A DNA stretch of 64,000 nucleotides from Methanoculleus thermophilus (lineage in GTDB: Archaea > Halobacteriota > Methanomicrobia > Methanomicrobiales > Methanoculleaceae), in NCBI RefSeq assembly GCF_001571405.1, contig NZ_BCNX01000006.1, positions 372,001 through 436,000 on the forward strand, in the 5' to 3' direction. Both the position numbers and the translations under genes were made by a program. How positions within the stretch are numbered: the first letter of the stretch is position 1; each line of letters starts with the position of its first letter. The notes under the pieces are model-generated. The model did no database searches and was not told the origin of the DNA. It saw only the letters and a list, made by a program, of their open reading frames with translations. Below are positions 44,473 to 53,625 of the stretch, piece by piece.

Positions 44473-45057
44473 ATGCCTCTTATACCGCTTCGAATTGGTG
44501 AGATATTCCGACCGGCGCTGCAGTTCCGGTCATACCTCTACGCATCCCTGGCCCTGGCCGTCGTCGTCTTCATCCTGCCGTGGCTCATCCCCGTTGTCAT
44601 CTTCAGTCCACTGCCCGTTGCTCTCGCCGTCGCTATCCCGGTGCTCGCCGTTGTTGCGTTCGTCGCCTACTGGATACCCCTCTACTATGAGAGCATAGCC
44701 TACCGGCTCACCACGAGCGAGATCACCTGGCAGCGCGGCGTCTGGTTTCGGCAGACGGGGTTCGTCCCCTACAACCGGATCACAAACGTCGATATCACAC
44801 AGGGCCCCCTGATGCGGTTCTTCTCCTTCTCGGCAGTCCGGGTGCAGACCGCCGGCTACTCGGCTCAGGCGCAGGCGGAGATCGTTCTCAACGGGATCGA
44901 GGACCCAAAGGACCTCCAGGAGAAGATCATGAGTTTCGTTCGGGGAACCGGTCCGGTCGCGGTCGGGGGCGAGCCGGAGGGTCAGCCGGCCGGGGATACG
45001 GTTGTGGCGGAACTTCGGGCGATCCGGCAGTTGCTCGAGAGAGTGCTTGAAAAATAG
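44473..45057 (+). CDS. PH domain-containing membrane protein (YdbT/bPH2 type)
   Basis: 194 residues. Two membrane helices at about 23-45 and 50-70 (LALAVVVFILPWLIPVVIF; AVAIPVLAVVAFVAYWIPL) precede a bacterial-type PH domain: YRLTTSEITWQRGVWFRQTGFVPYNRITNVDITQGPLMRFFS, split across strands, with VRVQTAGYS. A long helix ends the protein. No enzymatic site. Starts 15 bases after the GNAT stop and may share its mRNA. Confidence 0.83.
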   Translation: MPLIPLRIGEIFRPALQFRSYLYASLALAVVVFILPWLIPVVIFSPLPVALAVAIPVLAVVAFVAYWIPLYYESIAYRLTTSEITWQRGVWFRQTGFVPYNRITNVDITQGPLMRFFSFSAVRVQTAGYSAQAQAEIVLNGIEDPKDLQEKIMSFVRGTGPVAVGGEPEGQPAGDTVVAELRAIRQLLERVLEK

Positions 45058-45074
45058 GATTTCTGGTACAAGAC

Positions 45075-45548
45075 CTACCTTCCCGCAGCCGCGTCCCGCT
45101 TGATAACCAGGACCGGCTGGCGGGCGTTCTTGATCACGTACTCCGAGACCGTTCCGAGCAGGCGATCCCGGAGGTTCGACCGGCCGTGGGAGCCGATGAC
45201 GATGAGCGAGACTCCCTCCGCCTCCGCTGCGTTCACGATCTCCGTTCCTGGCGTGCCGAGGGGCGTCCGGACCGTCACCTTCAGACCCTGCCTCTCAAGC
45301 GCCCGGCGGGTATCGATGATCCGGTGCTGGACCTCCTCCCGCAGTTGTCGTTGAGTTTCGGTCTCCTGGTCGGGTATGGTTCCGAGAAACCCCTGCCCAC
45401 CCGAGGCGATCGTTGTGATCTCCTTTGAGTCGATGACATGGACAAGGATCACCTCCCGGGTTCCTGCCTCCTGCAGTGCAGGGATGTAATCCAGCGCCTT
45501 CATGGAGGGTCCGGAGAAGTCGGTTGGAAAGAGGATACGTTCGAACAT
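45075..45548 (-). CDS. Universal stress protein (UspA family)
   Basis: 157 residues from ATG 45548, with GGAGTGAGG as ribosome site just upstream. FERILFPTDFSGPSMKALDY and the ATP-binding pattern GSHGRSNLRDRLLGTVSEYV (G-2x-G-9x-G-S/T) with VLVI at the C-terminus. ATP-binding UspA subclass. It is convergent with the PH-domain gene and downstream of the nitrogenase-like pair. Confidence 0.92.
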   Translation of the reverse strand: MFERILFPTDFSGPSMKALDYIPALQEAGTREVILVHVIDSKEITTIASGGQGFLGTIPDQETETQRQLREEVQHRIIDTRRALERQGLKVTVRTPLGTPGTEIVNAAEAEGVSLIVIGSHGRSNLRDRLLGTVSEYVIKNARQPVLVIKRDAAAGR

Positions 45549-45631
45549 GGGCCTCACTCCGATAACATCCCTTCCGCTGGAGATGTATAAAAGGCATCGT
45601 TTGATGGGCGAAGGAGGCGAGTGGCGGAGTG

Positions 45632-46753
45632 CTACCCGGGTGGCATCTCTCTTTCGCGCTTTGGGCGTTTGGAGTATGCCTTATCCTGCCTCATTCCCCG
45701 AATCAGAACTCTCCACCGGTGAAGCATCCGTCGAAGACCAGTAGTTCCGACCGGCGCAGGATACGGGAGGGGGATCGCCGTCCCGTCCGGGTCGACGACG
45801 AGATCGAGGGCGTCTGTACACTCGGTGCAGACGGTCTTCGCGTCCAGATCCGCGTCCAGCATGGGATGGGGCGACTGGAAGTATACCCGGCTTCCCGCGA
45901 TATCGGCGAACTCCTCAAGCATCTTCGCCTGGAATACTTTCTCCTCCGCAACGGCTGCCGTAGCATCTATGCCGCAGATCCGGCCGATCTCCTCGATGAA
46001 CCGGCATGTCCCGGCAAGGCCGACCGGGAACGAGTCTACGTATGGGATACTAAACCTCCGTTTGAAGTCCTCGCCGACCGGCCGGAGGGAGGGTTCCCGA
46101 AGAATGTTTACGGCGGCAGAGTTGAGGCACCCGACGTCATCTGTCCTGATCTCGCGCACGAACCGTAGGTTGACTGCTATACCGAGCCGGGAGAGAAGGC
46201 GCTCAATCTCGGCCGCATTCTCGTCGACGTCGTACTCCAGGTTCTTCTCGCCGATGAGGTTCGCCGAGAGGGTCTTTTCGGTCGCTGGCCGGGCCAGAGA
46301 GGCGACGGCGGAGAGGGCGTTCCTGATGCCGGTCTCAAACACCCCTCCAAGGAACCCCGCGGTCGGCACGGCAATCACCGGGATGCCCCAGTCCCGTGCA
46401 CAGACAGCCGCGACGTCGTCACCGATCGTCTCGACGATGCAGGTTGAGAGGACGAATATAGAGGCGGGCGCAGGTGAGAGCGAGATTGCCCGCGCAATCG
46501 CCCTCTCCAGCGCCTCTTCACCCCCGAAGATGATGTCGTTCTCCGTTAAGCGGGTGGTAAGGAGACGTGGGACCTCAAGCCGGTCGTTTGAGAGGTGGGT
46601 AGCGTGGAGGAGGGAAAAGTTATGGTGGGTGCAGCCCGACGGTCCATGGATGATGCAGACGGCGTCCCGTACCTCTGTGAGCACCGAGAGCGCTCCGGTC
46701 AGGGTGCATCCTTCAAACCTGGACGAATTCGAGAGCGAAGGATTCGAGTTCAT
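45632..46753 (-). CDS. Nitrogenase component 1-like protein (NifD/NifK homologue), copy B
   Basis: 373 residues from ATG 46753. P-cluster-type cysteines C16 ([11 protein letters not shown]), C41 ([11 protein letters not shown]) and C105 ([13 protein letters not shown]) are all kept, with [17 protein letters not shown] between them, closer to nitrogenase than copy A. A later Cys is in [15 protein letters not shown]. The frame overlaps the NifH-like gene by 41 bases, so the pair is co-translated. Together with copy A it could form a D/K-type heterotetramer. F430 reductase CfbD is not favoured. Confidence 0.8.
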   Translation of the reverse strand: MNSNPSLSNSSRFEGCTLTGALSVLTEVRDAVCIIHGPSGCTHHNFSLLHATHLSNDRLEVPRLLTTRLTENDIIFGGEEALERAIARAISLSPAPASIFVLSTCIVETIGDDVAAVCARDWGIPVIAVPTAGFLGGVFETGIRNALSAVASLARPATEKTLSANLIGEKNLEYDVDENAAEIERLLSRLGIAVNLRFVREIRTDDVGCLNSAAVNILREPSLRPVGEDFKRRFSIPYVDSFPVGLAGTCRFIEEIGRICGIDATAAVAEEKVFQAKMLEEFADIAGSRVYFQSPHPMLDADLDAKTVCTECTDALDLVVDPDGTAIPLPYPAPVGTTGLRRMLHRWRVLIRGMRQDKAYSKRPKREREMPPG

Positions 46754-47531
46754 CCGTCTCAAGGGGCTTTGGGATGCTCGTTGTTTTGTTCTCGTAGACG
46801 GTGCGTGCAAGTCCCCGGTAGACCGCAGCCTGGTTGGAGTCGGGGGCGTACTCGACGACCGTCTGCTTCTGTAGTTCCGCGATCTGCACCACCCGATCGC
46901 GGGGGATATAGGCGATGAGCCGTGAGTTGATCCGGCGGGCGAACTCCTCGACCAGGTCCCGCTCGCCCTCGATATTCTTTGCGTTGCAGATCACCCCACC
47001 GAGGGTGCACCTGCTTCGCACTCTGCGTGAGAGGCGGGCGATGGCTTTTGCAATGTTGTTTGCTGCGTAGATGGACATCAGTTCGCCGGAGGTGACAAGA
47101 TAGATCTCCTGCGCGTATCCATCCCGCATCGGCATTGCAAACCCGCCGCAGACGACATCTCCGAGGACATCGTAGACGATGACATCGCCTTTGAGGGCTT
47201 CCAGGCGCTCAAGGAGCTGGAACGTTGCAATGATTCCCCGCCCGGCGCACCCGATCCCCGGCTCCGGGCCGCCGGCCTCCACACAGCGCACGCCTGAAAA
47301 CCCCCGGTAGACCACGTCGCCGACGGTGATCTCCGCCTCCCCGCGCTCCCGGATAAGGTCGAGGACCGTCGGGATCCAGGTCCCGTGCATCAGCATGCGG
47401 GTGCTGTCATGTTTCGGATCGCAGCCGATCTGCAGGATATCGAGCCCATCCTCTGCGAGTGCTGCCGATAGGTTTGCTGCAGTAGTGGATTTTCCGATTC
47501 CACCCTTCCCGTAGAGGGCGATCTGTTTCAT
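46713..47531 (-). CDS. Nitrogenase iron protein-like ATPase (NifH homologue)
   Basis: 272 residues of the NifH/BchL/CfbC family: P-loop GKGGIGKST (8-16), [10 protein letters not shown], [4Fe-4S] ligands C95 (GIGCAGRG) and C128 ([12 protein letters not shown]), and switch regions. It would donate electrons one at a time to a component-1-like partner at the cost of ATP. The partner is the overlapping downstream gene. No nifE/N/B/V or P-II regulators are near, so it is a nitrogenase-like reductase rather than a nitrogenase. Confidence 0.86.
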   Translation of the reverse strand: MKQIALYGKGGIGKSTTAANLSAALAEDGLDILQIGCDPKHDSTRMLMHGTWIPTVLDLIRERGEAEITVGDVVYRGFSGVRCVEAGGPEPGIGCAGRGIIATFQLLERLEALKGDVIVYDVLGDVVCGGFAMPMRDGYAQEIYLVTSGELMSIYAANNIAKAIARLSRRVRSRCTLGGVICNAKNIEGERDLVEEFARRINSRLIAYIPRDRVVQIAELQKQTVVEYAPDSNQAAVYRGLARTVYENKTTSIPKPLETDELESFALEFVQV

Positions 47532-47589
47532 TATTCTTACTATGCGCTTGCATGGGTAATTATGTGTCGGATGGGATCCAGCGCAATTT

Positions 47590-47601
47590 AATATATATAC
47601 T
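47590..47601 (-). promoter_or_regulatory. AT-rich promoter of the NifH-like operon
   Basis: On the minus strand the stretch reads AGTATATATATT, a TATA-like element about 60-70 bases before the NifH-like start codon at 47531. The wider gap 47532-47760 is strongly AT-rich compared with its neighbours and probably serves both divergent genes. Confidence 0.5.
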
Positions 47602-47760
47602 TTGCTGTAATTCAGTCCGTCTTTTTGAGAATTCCTTTAGCCACAATTCTTAGTGTTTGGCCACTGTATAATTATCTGGCAATTATAATTGAAATTTTAG
47701 ATTTAGAAAAGTATATTATAGTCGATATGAAACTCTTTGTTAGGCAGAGGGAGACGAACC

Positions 47761-48381
47761 ATGGACCCACGATTCAGATCACGGTTGGTTGCGGCGATTA
47801 TCCTGATCATCGTCGTTTGTTCGGCCTTTTCGGTGAGCCCGGTTAGTGGTTTCCGTCTGGAAAACAGGGATGGGGACAGCACTGAAGCGGCGATTGCAGA
47901 GGCTCTGGTGCTCCAGCAGAGCACCAAGATCAGGGATGAGTTCATCGAGGATGTGACAGTCTACATCGACAGCGCAAACCCGGCCTTCCGGCAACAGGAT
48001 GCGTCGACGAACCCAGGCGGCCTGTATATCCCTGAGGAGAACGCCATCTATATTCGCTCAGATAAGGACCCGTCACGGGCCGATGAGGTCTTCGTCCAGC
48101 AGGTCGGGTACCGCGTCTACCACACCATGGGGTTTGATGAGAGCACAGTCTTCCCGACTCTTGGCGTTGCCCCTGGATCCTACCTGGACCAGGTCAACAC
48201 CCCGGCCGGCGAGGATAAGGAGGCTGCTGTCTTCGCAGAGGCCTTCATGCTCTATCACACCTCTCCAGACCTCCTTGAGGAGGATGCCCCGGAGATTTAT
48301 GCCTACATGGACTTGCTGGTCGAGAGCGGTGGGGACTGCGCAACGGTGGACGACCAATATATCAACTATCAGCCGGAGTAA
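47761..48381 (+). CDS. Secreted protein of unknown function
   Basis: 206 residues from ATG 47761 (preceded by GAGGGAGACG). Signal peptide at about 1-33 with a hydrophobic core (LVAAIILIIVVCSAFSVS) and a likely cut before VSGFRLEN. The mature part is acidic and has an E-rich helix, VQQVGYRVYHTMGF and FAEAFMLYHTSPDLLEE, reminiscent of zincin-type metallopeptidase-like domains, but no HExxH motif exists. Divergent from the NifH-like gene. Confidence 0.7.
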   Translation: MDPRFRSRLVAAIILIIVVCSAFSVSPVSGFRLENRDGDSTEAAIAEALVLQQSTKIRDEFIEDVTVYIDSANPAFRQQDASTNPGGLYIPEENAIYIRSDKDPSRADEVFVQQVGYRVYHTMGFDESTVFPTLGVAPGSYLDQVNTPAGEDKEAAVFAEAFMLYHTSPDLLEEDAPEIYAYMDLLVESGGDCATVDDQYINYQPE

Positions 48382-48454
48382 CCGGCATATTATTTTTTGT
48401 AAGCCCGATCCGTTTCCGATTGGGATGACCTGTCTTAGCCCCGGAACGGGCCGC

Positions 48455-49912
48455 TCACTCATACCGCTTGAAGAGACCCATTACCAGCATGATCACCGGT
48501 ATGACCTCCAGGCGACCGATCCACATGAGCAGGATAAAGACGATCTTTGCCGGACCGTTCATCTCGGGCGAGACAAACCCTGTGGATATGCCGTTGTTGC
48601 ACATCGCGGTGGATACCTCGAAGATCACGTTGCTTGAGTCGAAGGCTGTCGGCTGCAGGTGCATCAGCAGTATCGTGGCGACGAAGATGGTCAGGAAGTA
48701 GAGCATAATAATCAGCATGTTCCGCGAGACCTCGAGGTCGGCGATATTCTTCGGGATCACCCTGCCGTTGTACTTGAACGGCACGAGCACCTTTCCTGAG
48801 ACGAACATCCGCCGGAACCACCAGACCAGGCTCTGAAACCCGAGGACTACCCGGGAGAGTTTGATGCCTCCGGCGGTGCTCCCCGACGCGCCGCCTATTA
48901 TGATCAACATCGCAAGGAAGAGGACCGTCACGCTCGCCCACTCGTTTGGAGAGGCGACCTGAAATCCGGTACTGGTGACCGCCGCCGTCGACATGAAGAG
49001 CGCCTGCCGGATGGCGGTGGGAATATCCGTCGCGCTGAGTGTGACGAGGTCCCACGCAATCACGATGATCCCGAGCGCAATGAGTATAAAGAGGAGTCTG
49101 GCCTGCTGGTCGTCGAAGATGTGCACAGACTTCTGACGGTAAAAGAGGTAATAGAGTTTGAACGGCAGAGCACCGGCGATCATAACCGGGACGATCAGAA
49201 CCTCAAGGAGCGGGTTATTGTAAAAAGAAATTCCTTCCGAGTGGACAGAGAACCCACCGGTGGCGATTGCGACAAGGGCGATATTCACGGCGTCCCAGAC
49301 CGGTATCCCTGACAGGAGGATGAGGCCGATTGCAGCGGCGGTCAGTGCCAGATAGATCTTCCACATCTCAAGTCCCGTCGCGACAACGCTCGGCATCAGC
49401 GCCTCCGAGCGCCCTTCAGACCGATAGAGGCGGAACTGGGTCAATCCCGTCCGGGAGGCCATTGCGACGGTGAAGGCGACGATCCCGAGCCCCCCTAGCC
49501 ACTGCATCAGCGATCGCCAGAAGAGGATGGTTCGGGGCAGTTCCTCGACCGAGCGCATCATCGTCAGGCCCGTATCCGTCCACCCGGACATCGCCTCAAA
49601 GACTGCGTCGAGGTAGGAGACACCGAGCCCGAGGGTGAAAGGAAGGGCGCTCACGAGCGCTATGGCGAGCCAGATCAGGGCGACGGCCATAAGGGCGGCG
49701 GATAGGGGTGCCTCACGATCTTCCCGGGGGACTTTGGCCAGGAGCGTCCCGAGAAGAAATAGAACGACCGGGACGGAGGCCATGGGCAGGACCATCGCCC
49801 ACTCCCGGTAGATCGCCGCTACGAGAAGCGGGAGTGCCGTGACGATGCTGATATACCGAAAGATATTGCCAATATCGGGTGCGATGGTCGAGAACTGCTC
49901 GATCCTATCCAT
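48455..49912 (-). CDS. trkH: TrkH-family potassium uptake protein
   Basis: 485 residues in about ten to twelve membrane segments. Selectivity-filter-type loops are visible: MSGWTDTGLTMM, AIATGGFSVHSEGI, STAAVTSTGFQVAS and STAMCNNGISTG. GGASGSTAGGIKLSRV marks the intramembrane gating loop. It moves K+ in concert with a TrkA subunit not encoded here. It follows the phosphoribulokinase gene by 73 bases. Confidence 0.92.
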   Translation of the reverse strand: MDRIEQFSTIAPDIGNIFRYISIVTALPLLVAAIYREWAMVLPMASVPVVLFLLGTLLAKVPREDREAPLSAALMAVALIWLAIALVSALPFTLGLGVSYLDAVFEAMSGWTDTGLTMMRSVEELPRTILFWRSLMQWLGGLGIVAFTVAMASRTGLTQFRLYRSEGRSEALMPSVVATGLEMWKIYLALTAAAIGLILLSGIPVWDAVNIALVAIATGGFSVHSEGISFYNNPLLEVLIVPVMIAGALPFKLYYLFYRQKSVHIFDDQQARLLFILIALGIIVIAWDLVTLSATDIPTAIRQALFMSTAAVTSTGFQVASPNEWASVTVLFLAMLIIIGGASGSTAGGIKLSRVVLGFQSLVWWFRRMFVSGKVLVPFKYNGRVIPKNIADLEVSRNMLIIMLYFLTIFVATILLMHLQPTAFDSSNVIFEVSTAMCNNGISTGFVSPEMNGPAKIVFILLMWIGRLEVIPVIMLVMGLFKRYE

Positions 49913-49985
49913 CAGTACACATTCTCCGGAAACTGATATCTACCTTCCCCAGTACAGCATTCGGATTTTAGTCCCCGGAAACTCG

Positions 49986-51011
49986 TTACCTCCGGTCGCC
50001 GCACCCGCACCCGCCACTTGCGGCCGCCGTTACCTTTCTGCCGGTTGATTCCGGGGAACTCTCGATGAAGATGCGCCGGTTGATGATCCGCCAGGCGAGG
50101 ATGAGTTGCGCCACATCCCCGGCCGTCAGGTATCCACCGCTCTGGACCAGATCGATGGGTTGCACCTGTGTCTGAATCTCGATGTTCTTCTCCAGTCTCC
50201 TCACCACAGCGTAGTTCAACTCTCCGTCGAACGTGAGCGCCCCCATGGCTCTTCCCCCGATCTCTTCGATCGTAAACTCGACCATGAAGTTCCGCTCCGA
50301 GAGGGATAGGAGGGGGAAGAGATCGATGGAGAGGTCGACGTCTCTGATGCTCCGCTCGAGTTTGCTCTGGCAGAGGGTGACGTGGTAGACGTTGCGCTCC
50401 TCGCTTATCTCTCTCCCATACTTCGAGAAAGCAATCTTGATGACCGCGTCGGCAAACTGGCATTGCGGTGCGACGTACGCTTCGTAGTCGCGCTTGCGCT
50501 CGGCCATCTCCTGGACGACGGCGTCAGGGGTGTATCCCCTCCGTTCCACATCACGCTTGATCTTCCAGGCCCGTTTTACGTCGGGATCCGGGTCCACGTA
50601 GAGTTTGAAGTCGATCAGGCCCCGCAATCTTGGAGTGATGAATGGGTGCAGCCCTTCGAGGATCAGGATCTTCGTGGGGCTGAAGGGCACCGGAGGATCG
50701 AACCTCCCGGTGTTGTGGTTGTAGACCGGTTTCTGGATCGTCTTCCCCTCTTTGAGGGCAGCAAGGTGCTCTTCCAGGAGGTCGAATCGGTTCGCTTCGG
50801 GTGCAAGCGGGGTGATCCCGAGTTTTCTGCGCTCCTCGCGGTCGTATCTGTGGTAGTCGTCGATCGTGATCGTCGAGATCAGGTCCTTTCCAAAGATCTC
50901 CCGGATCGCTCTCGTGAAGGTGGTCTTTCCGGTCCCGCTGTCTCCCGCAACGCCGATGATGAAGACGTAGGGCGACTCGGCAATAACTCTCTTGAAGTCG
51001 GAAGGGGGCAT
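49986..51011 (-). CDS. prk: Phosphoribulokinase/uridine kinase-family protein
   Basis: 341 residues: Walker A GDSGTGKTTFTRA (about 23-35), ISTITIDDYHRYDR, YNHNTGRFDPP, ILILEGLHPF. The rest is typical of archaeal phosphoribulokinase-like enzymes rather than uridine kinases, which are shorter. In Methanomicrobiales this enzyme makes ribulose-1,5-bisphosphate for the reductive hexulose-phosphate pathway with archaeal RuBisCO. The Gly/Cys-rich C-terminal end (GGCGCGDRR) is unusual. RuBisCO is not in the window. Confidence 0.82.
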   Translation of the reverse strand: MPPSDFKRVIAESPYVFIIGVAGDSGTGKTTFTRAIREIFGKDLISTITIDDYHRYDREERRKLGITPLAPEANRFDLLEEHLAALKEGKTIQKPVYNHNTGRFDPPVPFSPTKILILEGLHPFITPRLRGLIDFKLYVDPDPDVKRAWKIKRDVERRGYTPDAVVQEMAERKRDYEAYVAPQCQFADAVIKIAFSKYGREISEERNVYHVTLCQSKLERSIRDVDLSIDLFPLLSLSERNFMVEFTIEEIGGRAMGALTFDGELNYAVVRRLEKNIEIQTQVQPIDLVQSGGYLTAGDVAQLILAWRIINRRIFIESSPESTGRKVTAAASGGCGCGDRR

Positions 51012-51112
51012 AGATCAACTCAAGGGTGTGGGTAGGTATCCTGGCGTGTTAAGATTTCGGTGCGGGTTGACCGATCCATGTTCGAACCGGCAACCGTGAA
51101 AAAGGGTGGAGG

Positions 51113-52303
51113 TTACGAGGGGAGGATCCCCGCCTCCTTGTGCTTCTTTGCGATCTCGTCGGCGAGCCGGTCGAGAGCCGCGAAGTCTTCCTCCTTCGGA
51201 TGCCCCTTGATGTAGACCGGATCAAGGAACTCGACCTTGAGCCGGTCGAGCATCTTCACGGTGGTGTCGACCGTCTTTCCGCCCCAGCCGTATGAACCAA
51301 TCACCGTCGCGTAACGGGTCTTCGGGCGGAGGAGATTTGCAAGGTACATCGCGTAGACTGCTTGAGGATGGGGACCAAAGATGAGCGTAGGCGCCCCGAT
51401 CACGACTGTTGCGGCATCCACCAGCGCTTTTGCGAGTTCACCGATGTCGGTCTTTGTGAGGTTGAACGGCTGGACCTCGACGCCGCGTTTCATCAGGGCG
51501 TCGACGAAGTGCTCGACCATCGCGAGTGTACTTCCGTGCATGGAGACGTACGGCAGCACCACCGTATTCGTCACGGCGTCGCTCGTCCAGTCCCGATAGG
51601 CGTCGAGGATGAACGCCGGTCTATTATAGACCGGGCCGTGGCTCGGCGCGATCAGATCGATCTCGCGTGAGGCAAGCTTCTCAAGGTGCCCCTTGATGCT
51701 CGACCGAAACGGCATCATGATCTCGGCGTAGTAACGTTTTGCGGACTCGTAGACCGCACCCTCGTCGGGGACGTAGAGGGAACTCGTCGCGTAATGTGAA
51801 CCAAAGAGGTCGCAGGGGAAGAGGATCCGGTCTTCCGGCAGATAGGTCAGCATCGTCTCCGGCCAGTGGACCCAGGGAGCGATGATGAATTCGAGCGTCT
51901 TACCCCCCAGATCGAGCGTCTCACCGTCGTTGATGACGACGAACTGATCTTCCGGGACGTGGAGGAGGTCGATCAGGAAATCCCGGCATTTCTGATTCGT
52001 CACCACCTTTGCACCGTCGAACCTCTCAAGCATTGCCGGTATCGAGCCCGAATGGTCCTGCTCCGCGTGGTTGGCTATGACGTAGTCGATCTTCTCGACT
52101 CCGAGCGCCTCCAGGTTTGCCACAAGTTCTGCGGTCTTCGCCGGGTCGACGGTATCGATTAGCGCCGTCTTTTCGCTGCCCTGCACCAGGTAACTGTTGT
52201 AGGTGGTGCCGTCGGGGAGCGGGATCAGTTCATCGAAGATCCGTCGGTCCCAGTCAATGGCTCCTACGGCAAAGACACCCGGCACAATCTCACGTGCTGC
52301 CAT
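51113..52303 (-). CDS. fprA: FprA-family A-type flavoprotein (F420H2 oxidase)
   Basis: 396 residues from ATG 52303, 9 bases after GGAGG. A metallo-beta-lactamase-like diiron domain (residues 1-250) has the HxExD motif NHAEQDHSG and APWVHWPETM. A flavodoxin-like FMN domain (about 255-396) has VLPYVSMHGSTLAMVEHF and GSYGWGGKTVD. In methanogens it reduces O2 to water with coenzyme F420H2. It precedes endonuclease V and rubredoxin genes, so an oxygen-defence neighbourhood is likely. Confidence 0.93.
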   Translation of the reverse strand: MAAREIVPGVFAVGAIDWDRRIFDELIPLPDGTTYNSYLVQGSEKTALIDTVDPAKTAELVANLEALGVEKIDYVIANHAEQDHSGSIPAMLERFDGAKVVTNQKCRDFLIDLLHVPEDQFVVINDGETLDLGGKTLEFIIAPWVHWPETMLTYLPEDRILFPCDLFGSHYATSSLYVPDEGAVYESAKRYYAEIMMPFRSSIKGHLEKLASREIDLIAPSHGPVYNRPAFILDAYRDWTSDAVTNTVVLPYVSMHGSTLAMVEHFVDALMKRGVEVQPFNLTKTDIGELAKALVDAATVVIGAPTLIFGPHPQAVYAMYLANLLRPKTRYATVIGSYGWGGKTVDTTVKMLDRLKVEFLDPVYIKGHPKEEDFAALDRLADEIAKKHKEAGILPS

Positions 52304-52441
52304 CTCCAATCGCCTCCTCCGCCTTAAGGCATCTGCAAGTATCCGTCATGGTCATGCTCCATAGCTCTCAACCGTCCCGGCGGACGGGGTCCGCCGGTCA
52401 GCAAACGTCTCTCATGTCCGGACGCTGATAACGGTTTCGTT

Positions 52442-53155
52442 TTATCTTCCATGTGAGAGGGTGGTTTGTCTGCTTACCCCTCCTCCCTCTTTTCGGACGG
52501 TGTTTGCATAGAGATGGGCCTGTCGGGTCGGTTCGGGGAGGCGGTATCCCCGTGCGGTCTCAAGGACGAGGTCGACGGCCCGTGAGAGTTCAACCCGGTG
52601 GCCGACCGAGACATAGACCGGCTTGATACTCTCTTTCGTTCGCACAGCCATCCCGATCGTCTCGCCGTCCCGGAGGATCGGACTCGTCGATCCCCTGCCG
52701 GCCTCCGGCTCAGCCGCTGTGCCGACAAGGAGACTCTTTGCGACCCCTATGGTGGGGCGGTCGAGCAGGACGCCCATGTGGCTTGCGATGCCAAGTCCCC
52801 GGGGATGGGCGATCCCCTGCCCGTCAAAGAAGATGACGTCCGGCTCGGACCGCATTCTACGGAACGCCTCGATGAGGGCAGGACCTTCCCGGAAGGTCAG
52901 AAGACCGGGGATGTAGGGGAACAACGTCCTTATGGAGGCGGAGACCCGCTCGACGACGGTAAGGTCCGGGCAGCGGAGGGCGACGACGACCGCATGAATC
53001 TCGTCTGAGCTCTTCGTGTAGGAGGCATCTGCACCGGCCACAAGGGAGACCTCTCCGATCTCGCCGGAGGTGCGGACCCGGGTCCGAAGTTCCTCCTGGA
53101 GGCGGGCTGCCTCGTTCGGCGTCAGGTCGAAGGGGTGGATCTCCCGGATCTCCAT
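52442..53155 (-). CDS. nfi: Endonuclease V (deoxyinosine endonuclease)
   Basis: 237 residues: catalytic Asp in VAGADASYTK (about 40-49), YIPGLLTFREGPALIEAF, VIFFDGQGIAHPRGLGIASHMGVLLD (with the catalytic DGxG), then IGVAKSLLVG. All family motifs are present. It cuts one base 3' of deoxyinosine formed by adenine deamination. Divergent from rubredoxin. Confidence 0.95.
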   Translation of the reverse strand: MEIREIHPFDLTPNEAARLQEELRTRVRTSGEIGEVSLVAGADASYTKSSDEIHAVVVALRCPDLTVVERVSASIRTLFPYIPGLLTFREGPALIEAFRRMRSEPDVIFFDGQGIAHPRGLGIASHMGVLLDRPTIGVAKSLLVGTAAEPEAGRGSTSPILRDGETIGMAVRTKESIKPVYVSVGHRVELSRAVDLVLETARGYRLPEPTRQAHLYANTVRKEGGGVSRQTTLSHGR

Positions 53156-53424
53156 AGTCGTCTCTTGCCCGTAGGCTTGCAGGTGGATATACCTTCTGGA
53201 TGTGCGGCACTCCGGGTGGAATACCCGATCTGACCAGGCCCTACTCGATGCACAATTCTATAGGGGCTAGCGATTACCCCGCCTCCTTCACGATCTGCGG
53301 TCTTTTTCCTTGGGGTCTGGTGCTGTCGTAGACATCCTCACTGCCCCGGCCCGTGTCTCTCACCAGGTAGTTTTATATCCAGAGAAGGATACGGCCCGGC
53401 AAGCCACCTTCGGACGTGAGCAGT

Positions 53425-53625
53425 ATGGGGCGTTGGATCTGCAGTGTTTGTGATTACGAGTATAACGAGGAGGCGGGAGACCCCGCCACCGGGATCCCGC
53501 CAGGAACCCTGTTTGAGGACCTCCCTGACGACTGGCGATGTCCCGGGTGCAGTGTAGGGAAGGAAGCATTTGTAAGGGTTAATGATGAGGGGGAGGCGAA
53601 GGCAGATGAAGAAGACTACCTCTGA
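53425..53625 (+). CDS. Rubredoxin
   Basis: 66 residues from ATG 53425. Two knuckles, WICSVCDYEYNEEAGDP and WRCPGCSVGKEAF, bind a single iron through four cysteines; PPGTLFEDLPDDW sits between. Small electron carrier, here beside FprA and a TPP enzyme. A TATA box (TTTTATATC) lies at about 53369-53377. Its coding end overlaps the TPP gene start by 20 bases. Confidence 0.94.
   Translation: MGRWICSVCDYEYNEEAGDPATGIPPGTLFEDLPDDWRCPGCSVGKEAFVRVNDEGEAKADEEDYL

Noticed and set aside
42234-47531. F430 reductase CfbC/CfbD or true nitrogenase
   Set aside because: Two component-1-like proteins rather than one, no nif cofactor genes, and no HPRPS-type start. Kept only as nitrogenase-like; a tree would decide.
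47655-47697. AT-rich inverted repeat (ATAATT/AATTAT) before the secreted protein gene
   Set aside because: Short arms in very AT-rich DNA; likely to occur by chance.
53156-53424. Possible gene between endonuclease V and rubredoxin
   Set aside because: The open frames have no ribosome site or family features; only promoter-like TTTTATATC before rubredoxin is seen.
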